64,000 bases of DNA from Uloborus plumipes. Its lineage: Eukaryota; Arthropoda; Arachnida; Araneae; Uloboridae. The position numbers were made by a program, and so were the translations under genes. The stretch is from positions 1 to 64,000 of the forward strand of contig JAXGGA010005875.1 of NCBI GenBank assembly GCA_038373865.1, in the 5' to 3' direction. Positions 56,514 to 64,000 of this stretch are shown here, piece after piece. The notes under the pieces were generated by a model that was not told the DNA's origin, made no database searches, and was given only the letters and a program-made list of their open reading frames with translations. The number at the start of each line of letters is the position of its first letter. Positions within the stretch are counted from its first letter, which is position 1.

Positions 56514-57674
56514 AGCATCCAATTTTGATGGATGTGCTGCTGTTTCAAGTTTACATTGATGAAAGTCTTGAAATCATCACCTAACGGAAAACCATTTTGA
56601 AATTTCTTTCAAATACTTCCAGCTCTATTCCTTCATTTTCCTGATTTTCATTCAATTTGCTACATTGGGTGAGACAAACCCACTTTTTCTCGAGCAATTT
56701 GTAATCGTGCTTTAACATATAGCAAAGATTTCTGAATAATGGCATATTGACGTACAGAATATTGATATTAAGCATGTCATTTCCTTTTTCTAAGTTTCTG
56801 TATAGCTGCTGGACTTTTTTTTTTGGTAAATCTGCTTTGGATTTTTACACTTTATTTCACATTTCAAAGTTCAGACATCATGTTAAGTAGAAAGAAAATA
56901 AACTTAATGAATTCTCGGCTGTAGTGCAGCTTGTGTGTTATTTTAGGAATACTGGAGAACGCTTTTTTATTGCATTTTTGAAAAAAAAAAAAGCTGACGT
57001 AAAGAAGAGATCCGATGTTCAGGTGAAACCAAAATTATTTTGCATTACCAAAAAAAATCGACTAATTGAACTTCAGGTATTTAAATAAAAATTTAGAGTT
57101 AAAGCTTTTATTTTTGTCTTGATTTGAAATTATCTAATTATCAAAAAGCTGAGTTATATATGTTTGAGTGATGAAAGTTTGATTGTGATTTAACACAGCT
57201 TCAAGCTCAGACAGTTTGGCAATTAGTGTAATTTGCACATGTATATAGACTCTGTATTAATTCCTTTTTTGACTTCAGTTATTGTTTTTTGCTGTCAATA
57301 GAATTTATATTGTTTAATATTCATGTTTTTAAAAATAAAGTATTTTTATGGGAAGTAAACATGACCCCTTTTATGTTTATAATTTAGAATTTTGTGCAGG
57401 AGATATGTAATTAACATTCAAAAACGTATGGAGTTTTCTTGTCTCATGTATGCTTAATGATATTACTTTTAAAAAAGTATTAATTAAAAAGTTATCAGCC
57501 AGTTATAATTGATTTATATGTTCAGAATAATTAAAGCTTCTATAATTAGACTATTTCAAATTAAAACTTTATCAAGTGATGTTCAATTTTTTGCTGGTTC
57601 CTAAATTATTGCTCTGAACTACAAAATTTTATGATCTACCAGTACTCATATGGTAGCATTTAGTCAGTGTTAAA
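56514..57674. other. Intergenic, no gene seen
   Basis: AT-rich, only short chance frames. No element termini were recognised. Confidence 0.45.
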
Positions 57675-57689
57675 CAAATTTATCACACA

Positions 57690-57956
57690 ATTAAAAAGGG
57701 AGAGCTTTGTGGGTAAATTGAGTAAAATGAATGAGTTTAAAAGCACAAATAAAATTAAAAGTTTTAAAAGGGGCAAACATGTTTCGAAGGCACAACAGCT
57801 TCCTTCTTCAGTGTCCGGCAAGCAAATGAAGCTTGCTGGACACTAAAGCACTGGGCACTGAAAAGGGAGGCTGTTGCTTCCGAAACATGTTTGCCCCTTT
57901 TAAAACTTTTAATCTTTAATTTTATTTGTGCTTTTAAATGTTATATCTCATTTTAC
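57690..57956. mobile_element. 267-bp palindromic element with 15-bp direct flanks
   Basis: Inverted arms sharing AAGCACAAATAAAATTAAAAG, GGGGCAAACATGTTTCGAAG and a CAGTGTCC.GCAAGC core form one long hairpin. CAAATTTATCACACA occurs immediately on both sides (57675-57689 and 57957-57971). A 15-bp duplication is too long for MITE classes and fits target-primed retrotransposition. Confidence 0.7.
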
Positions 57957-57971
57957 CAAATTTATCACACA

Positions 57972-60007
57972 TTGAAGTTTTGCCTCTTTGTACAAAGTAA
58001 ATAAAGTGTTAACACAACAAAAGCTTCCCACTGGAATTTCAATCTACATTTCCATTTTAGTCACTTATGAATCAGTTATGGTATCAGACACTTATGAATC
58101 AGACATGGTGGGACTGCACACACAAAATCTTGAATGAATTTCCAACGAGAAATGTTTATTGGCACCTGTTTTTGACCCAGTACAGGAAATGTCGTCTGTT
58201 AATGCACCTTGATAAGTGAAAGTGAGCTTCATCACATGACAATAATGTAGTAATGTGCCTGTAGTACAGCCATACAGTAATGCATACTAGATTCCTATAG
58301 CAACAATTAAGATAGTTGACCATACTCTATCCAAGTCTGCAACAATGACTGCTGACTAACACTACACTATTGGTGCCAAAGAAACTGGAATGGAAAATAT
58401 GGTAGTTAATTCTACCGCACTTTGTATTTCTCCATGGAAATGATAAAAGATATATAGAGACTTCTTAGCTACTAAAAATTGAGTTTGGAAGTAGTTAAAA
58501 AATAGGTAATTTAAGGGAAGACCAGCTAATCAGTATACTAAATTTCTTTTAATTTCTTGTATTACTTGAGATATAGCTCCACGTTCATCAAAAATATGGT
58601 AAATTTTAATTAAATCTATTGAATAAATAATATTCTGAGGAGAATTTAAAAATATTTTTATTTTTGTACTTTCTTTTCATTTAAATGTAAGATGGATGTT
58701 TAAAACTGAACATTTAAATACATACTGCCTAATAACTGTGTATGTGTTTTTACATTTGCAAGATCTTTTAATATAGTATTTTCCTAGTCAGTATCCAGTT
58801 AGCGTAAAGTTAAAAAAAATACAGCTTAAATTATATCCAAATTAATTTTTGTTATAGAATAAAAAAGAACAAAAGTTACTTTTATTAATTGTTGCAGTTA
58901 GTTGTTCATTTTTTAATTTTAATCAGTTTAATCAAATCATTTTGAACCTTCTCTTCTAACTAGATTTATTCCTATCATATGTGAGTGTAAATTTAAATAG
59001 TATGTAGATTTTAAAAATTTCTTGCAAATCTGATGACATGTAGCTCTTTAATGCTATACTGTGTTTTTGATGTGAACTCTATATACATAATGTATGTGTG
59101 CACGATTAATAGAAATATAATGCAATGTACAATGTTAAAAAGGAACTTTTATTTTTATAAAAATGCAATGTACAACAATATCACATTTCAGCAATCATTA
59201 CAGCAGAAATGAATGGCAAATATTTGGTTATGAAGCTAGAATTTTACTATGCATACTTTTCAAACTAGAGCATGCATAAAAATTGTCACATTTGGATACT
59301 CATAGTGAAAATCCATCCAACAAAATAATAGTAATAATAATAACTAACACTGGCTGAAAGGAAAATATAAGTACAGAAAGAGTAGAAAACCTTGTGAAAA
59401 AGAAATTTTCTATAAAAAGAAAATTAGAAATTCTATAGAAAGAAATTTTCTATAAAAATATATAACAGAAAACTTTCAAAGTTTTAAAGAAACTTCCATA
59501 TTTTGATATTGTACGCACACACATTTAAGACATATTCAATTTTTTAATGCAGTTCATAAAAACTGAACAAAAAATGAAGTGAATAAAAAGAAAATAATTT
59601 TCGTTGCTATTTGCTTAGAAAATCAATTTGTTACTTTAGAACATGAGAAAATTTGTTTTTCTTTACAAAATTCAGATAGTCTGTTATAATAAGAATATTG
59701 TATTTTCAGGTAAAATGAAATAAGTTTAAAATTTTGAAAACAAACTCAGTTTCATCAAAAGCTTTCTGGCTCTTCCTGACAAGCTTTGTTTACGTAGCAC
59801 TGTAGTCTGTATTTAGAATCAGCATTGTTAAGGCCAAATAACTTTCTAACCCACTTCTTTTTTTCCCTTCTGGTTTCTTCTGGAAATATTAGGTGTTACT
59901 TTTATAACTCGGAGGAAACGTTCACAGTGCGACACTCAGAAGGGGAAAAGAGTGGAGAGGGAAAATTATTTCACTTTTTCACATGCAGATTTTAAATACA
60001 GACTATA
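57972..60007. other. Intergenic, no gene seen
   Basis: AT-rich. A short duplicated TTATGAATCAG pattern lies at 58067-58103 and an AGAAATTTTCTATAAA repeat at 59400-59460. No coding sequence was recognised. Confidence 0.45.
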
Positions 60008-60450
60008 GGGTAAGCCAAAAGTTTTGTAACATTAGACAAATTTTCATGACATAATGTTAACATTTACATGGTGATTTTTATCAATGTGAACACGTTAAAG
60101 GCAAGTGAGTTGCCAAATTATACTAACGAGAGATATTTTGCATTATGAGTTAAGAGTTAGGCCATAAGAAAGCTGAAGGAATGCAAAACATATGTTTCTA
60201 AAGGTGGAGGTTTGGTGGACCACAGCACTGCAACAAGATGGTTATTGAAGAATTTATCTTAATAATTATGATGGTTATGATTATCATAACAATCGGAATA
60301 AAATGTTACTAAATAAAAAAAATTAGCTGAAAGATGACTTAGGATGATGGAACATGATTGTCTGTGCTTAAAATGCTAGGTTTCAAAAGTTTAAAATGTA
60401 TTTCAAAAGAAATAAAATGAGCAATTTATCACAAAACTTATGACTCGTCC
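60008..60450 (+). mobile_element. Mariner-like deletion derivative
   Basis: Ends GGGTAAGCCAAAAGTTTTGT and, on minus, GGACGAGTCATAAGTTTTGT, flanked by TA (60006-60007 and 60451-60452). Near 60205-60245 one frame reads GGGLVDHSTATRWL, reminiscent of the helix-turn-helix region of mariner-group transposases. The catalytic part is gone. Confidence 0.65.
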
Positions 60451-60451
60451 T

Positions 60452-62098
60452 AGCACACAAAAGATTACCTATCCACACAGGGACTACCGACTACTGTTTT
60501 AGATGAAGGATTTTACTGTTCAAGTTATTCAATGATGTAAAAAGCAATGTCACTATCGCCATATCAACTTGTTATAATATGATAAGCTTCTACTAAACCA
60601 TACAAGCCTCTTTAACAAAATTGCACAAATCCGAAGCCAATTCAAACTATAGAATCAGTCCCCTCCCCTCCCCATTTACTAGGTACCACAAAAAAGCATC
60701 AAAACAAAAGGTTTTTGCGTGTATATATATATATATATATATATAATGCACAGAAAAAATATTCATACTGTGCTTCTTCTCGCAGTAAGACCTAAATAAA
60801 AATATAAAAAAGGCCTAAAATGATTTTTTGTATACTTCTATGTCAGCCCTACCCCTAAAATAAGCGATAGTTAAGGTCTTCCTTCAAACGGATGGTTTGT
60901 AACAGAGGGTGGGACCATGAGTGTAATACTTAAACATAATTAGAGCTCTGGGGCTCCTCCAAGTATTTTCACTATCTGAACTCCATAAAACACTATATTA
61001 AGTTGCCTATGATAGTCTAAACTAGATTTCAAGATCCTCCTGGATCCATGCTTGAAAGGTATGATTGTATTAATGATTTTGTTCATCTTAGAATGCTTAT
61101 TGATAGGAAATAAATGCAATGAAAATTCTGAGCAAAAGGGGGGGGGGGGACTGGTAATTGTTCATGCTTAACTTCAGTTACAACATAAGAAAAGGAAATT
61201 TTGTTTCAATGAACACCAATGCTTCACTGAAAAGGGGGGTACTTTTACTCTTGGAATTCTTACAATCATGTAAATAATTAATAAATAATCATTATAATTA
61301 AAATAATAATCATAATAATAATTATTACAACACTTTTTATGTTCAGTTTTTCCATAGTACATTATCACTTTGTATCTGTGGAAGAGAATAGGTATAAAAC
61401 AGAGGTAATCCCACTGTTTCTTTGAAACATTTTTCAATGAGCCAAGGCCCTGGTATTATTGTTTTCCTAGCAAATAACATTCAATACAACATAATAATGC
61501 ATTCTAAAATATGTAACAATTTGAAGCAGATATATTTTTTTTCATATAAGTAACCGTAAAAAATTTAACACATACAAGAATTTATACTTTTTGTATAACA
61601 GCAAACATTTTATATAGAATACATATTAATCTGTCAAACCAGAAAACCACTCTAATAGTGTAGTGTAATCGAAATCTGTTAAACAATATCTGTCTTCAGT
61701 TGAGAAAGAAGTCTGACATTTTTCGGCTCATGAACCATTGTCCCTCGTTTTCAAATTCTAGAGATATTTATTTCTATATTGGGATGAAAAAATAAGAGAT
61801 AAAAAGTTTTCAGTGGCAAGGGACATGATGAAATCTTGTCAAAACATGTTTAAAATACTCTCCACATTTCAAAGAGTATTATTTTATTTATTTATTTTTT
61901 TTTTTTTTTTGCAATTATATAACCCTTAATATCTAAGGTATATATCTAAATATATTTGATATTAATTTAAATATTAAACTCTCTTAATCGCAAAGACAAC
62001 TTTTAATGATTTTTCAAGTCTAATTTAGCACAGTGTTGGGATTTATATCTTGAGAGGGCAGTTAACAGTAAATTACGTAATTTTTTTCTAAACATTTA
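60452..62098. other. Intergenic with microsatellites
   Basis: A TA-dinucleotide tract at about 60722-60746, a G run (61139-61149), an AATAAT-rich stretch (61270-61330) and a T run (61896-61911). No gene was recognised. Confidence 0.45.
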
Positions 62099-63210
62099 GG
62101 GCGCTTTTCCACTTACCGACATGGCAACGATAAATCGTAAGCGATTGTCGTCATCCGACATTGGAGCACGCAAAATACATTAAAATATGCTATGCGCTTT
62201 TCCATCTCCCGTTTCCAGGACGATTGTGCCGTCTCCGACCGAACGCTGTCGTTTGTCGTCCCATTCGTGTCGGATAGCATCCGTCTCGCCTTTAAAATCG
62301 GGACGATATTCATCCATCTGTTTACTTTCTTCGAACGAAAGCAATGGCGTTTAAATTCGACATCTCTGCATTAATAAAATATAAGCTTCAATTTGCAGAC
62401 GATTGATAAAAGATGTAGCAATAAAAAATTTGAATCATTTTATTTTTTACTTTGTTTCATTAATTGTAGCGCAGACGATTTTTAATGCTTCAAAAAAGAT
62501 TAAATTTTCATTCTGAACTTTCTTCGATGTAGTACACAGTAGTCATGGCATTCAAGTTTGACGTGTCTGTTTTGTGTGAATTAATTGAGCAGTGACTGTG
62601 TCTGTGGGATAAGCGAAATATTTTATACAAAAACAAAATTCACAGGGAAAAAGCCTGGGAAGAAGTTTTTAGATTTTTAGCTGAGGAATATGACGGCAAA
62701 ACTTCTACAGACAAGAAAGAAACAGGTAAGTTCAAAGAGTTTGTAATTGTTCGTAACTATAAAAATATATTATACACTTTAGATTAAAATACTTGTGTTA
62801 AATAACCTTGACCAGATTTTAAATTTTTACTATTCTTTGTAAATTTAGTGAAAATATTTAAAACCCCCTAAAATCTTCTCGCAATTTCTTGAAAAGTGTA
62901 TAAAACTCGCTTACGATGTAACTTTCTTTAAAAATATCGTGCACCCAATACCGTCTCTTAATTTGTTTTCTTTTTCTCCGGAGGTTAAGCAAATATAGTA
63001 GTCGTAATCTGTTAAATTGAGCAGCCATAATAATATACGTGCGAACACAGTGCTGGTTCGAAATGAAATGCGGTGGAAAAAGACCCGTTCGGAGAAACGA
63101 TATCGTTTAAGTGGAAAAGCAGTGCTATAGACGACACGACACTGTACTTATCGTTGAGGTATTACCGTCCGATATTCGTCGTTGTCGTGTCGTCAAGTGG
63201 AAAAGCGCCC
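62099..63210 (+). mobile_element. PIF/Harbinger element, 1,112 bp, with MADF exon remnant
   Basis: Ends GGGCGCTTTTCCACTT and, on minus, GGGCGCTTTTCCACTTGACG, flanked by the TTA duplication (62096-62098 and 63211-63213). CGAC/GTCG-rich subterminal sequence lies on both sides. No DDE transposase, but the second gene typical of this superfamily (a Myb/MADF-type DNA-binding protein) survives as a broken exon. Confidence 0.87.
62545..62725 (+). pseudogene. First exon of a Harbinger MADF-domain protein (one stop)
   Basis: From ATG at 62545 the frame reads MAFKFDVSVLCELIEQ, a TGA stop at codon 17, then LCLWDKRNILYKNKIHREK and AWEEVFRFLAEEYDGK, a clear MADF fold signature (LIE...CLWD...Y....R..AWEE). 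It ends at ACAG followed by GTAAG, a good splice donor at 62726. A partial duplicate of the exon start (ATGGCGTTTAAATTCGAC) occurs at 62344. The downstream exon was not found before the element's end. Confidence 0.78.
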
Positions 63211-63213
63211 TTA

Positions 63214-63666
63214 GACCTTAATTGAATTGTCATCACAGAACCACTTATTTTAAGGCATATCCCAACAAGATACAAACAAAATAAAAATAACAGATCTCCA
63301 GTTAATTAATCAAAAATTTACCTTTCCGAAGGGATATTTTATTTAAGATAATCAATAAAATCCTTTGATCATATTCATTTTTCCTGAGGAGTTAAGATTA
63401 AATTCATAACTTTTAGTGTCAAATGCAATTAGATCAGACACATTGTAAGAACTTATCACAGGGATGATGTTACAACAATAGCTGTTTGTAGAAAAAGGAA
63501 AATTCAAACCTCTTCCTTATAACCAAAAATTCCAAATTGTGTTTGAATTTTCAGTTTCCTAAGCATGCCAATGCCTACCAAGCTTCTTTAAACTTGCAAA
63601 TATATTTCAACATAAACCACAAAAAGATCTAGGACTGATTTCAATTCGTAAAACATTTTTAGAAAC
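63214..63666. other. 3' flank of the right-edge zinc-finger gene
   Basis: AT-rich sequence presumably including the 3'UTR of the minus-strand gene. No repeat was recognised. Confidence 0.4.
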
Positions 63667-63999
63667 TCACAGATTAACATCTTGATAACAATCATAACTT
63701 GTGTGCTGAGTAAAATGAATATTCAAGTCATCGATGTTAGAGAAAGGACTCTGACATACTTTACAAATAAACGATTCAGGAGATATATCAACATCCATGG
63801 CAACACATGAGCCATCAAGTAAACTAGAATCCGGACATAAAGGTTCAACCTGAGAAGTCATATGTGAATCGAGATTCTCAACAGTATCACAATTGGCATA
63901 ACAAAAGATATCGGTAAGTTGTCCATCACCCGAATGAGTACTTAACGCTGATGTTGCTTGTGCATTGTTACTAATAGTATGAGATTTGACATGATCTTG
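63667..63999 (-). CDS. C-terminal part of a third C2H2 zinc-finger protein (runs off the window)
   Basis: The minus-strand frame is open from the window edge for 110 codons to a stop at 63667. From the edge it reads QDHVKSH (end of a finger), a Ser/Thr/Asn-rich spacer, IFCYANCDTVENLDSHM (a finger with a disrupted Cys pair), an acidic spacer VAMDVDISPE, then the complete finger FICKVCQSPFSNIDDLNIHF followed by TQH, ending YDCYQDVNL. The layout (degenerate fingers, acidic spacer, single C-terminal finger beginning ESFIC) resembles copy A, where ESFICDIC begins the late finger, so it may be a third, inverted family member. A local ATG at 63861 is only an internal Met. Confidence 0.75.
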   Translation of the reverse strand, partial: QDHVKSHTISNNAQATSALSTHSGDGQLTDIFCYANCDTVENLDSHMTSQVEPLCPDSSLLDGSCVAMDVDISPESFICKVCQSPFSNIDDLNIHFTQHTSYDCYQDVNL

Positions 64000-64000
64000 A

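Overview
The window is AT-rich, gene-poor eukaryotic DNA, most likely from an arthropod and perhaps a spider or other chelicerate. This rests on the transposon community (Tc1-like, pogo/CENP-B-like, hAT, PIF/Harbinger, Helitron, CR1 LINE and a tRNA-derived SINE), the long intergenic spaces and the C2H2 zinc-finger paralogues. The organism is an inference: no species-diagnostic gene is present.

Protein-coding content lies in the right third. Two same-strand, apparently single-exon C2H2 zinc-finger genes form a tandem pair at 47.1-48.4 kb and 50.9-52.0 kb. They share a conserved start, 5' flank, finger order and an unusual spacer motif. Both have eroded 3' ends. In the first, a probable A-homopolymer frameshift cuts off a well-formed last finger, and a second degenerate copy of that finger lies 0.55 kb downstream. 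In the second, the last finger survives only as an untranslated relic. The 3' end of a third C2H2 gene enters from the right edge on the minus strand.

The rest is largely nested mobile DNA. 0.7-4.2 kb: minus-strand Helitron carrying 53-bp, ~200-bp and ~147-bp tandem arrays and a SINE with target-site duplication. 7.3-9.1 kb: decayed Tc1-like element interrupted by a 299-bp hAT MITE. 11.4-14.4 kb: 3-kb hAT derivative holding a second hAT MITE and a pogo/Tigger MITE. 17.6 kb: hAT MITE. 19.9-20.6 kb and 24.0-25.6 kb: further copies of the 147-bp-array module, the latter inside hAT termini. 27.4-29.3 kb: deleted pogo-like element. 32.8-33.5 kb: near-perfect 651-bp palindrome. 34.6-42.2 kb: a hAT MITE split by a 7,275-bp Harbinger-like element, which itself holds a pogo-like element with transposase and PHD-like remnants, several MITEs and a zinc-finger-like relic. 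43.4-45.4 kb: hAT-like element. 52.5-53.6 kb: second Helitron. 53.7-54.2 kb: CR1-type LINE 3' end. 55.5-56.5, 57.7, 60.0 and 62.1-63.2 kb: hAT-like, palindromic, mariner-like and Harbinger elements, the last carrying a broken MADF exon.

No rRNA gene, stand-alone tRNA gene, CRISPR array or prokaryotic feature was seen. Boundaries marked by target-site duplications were read directly from the sequence. Superfamily names are inferred from those duplications, the termini and remnant protein motifs; no database search was possible.
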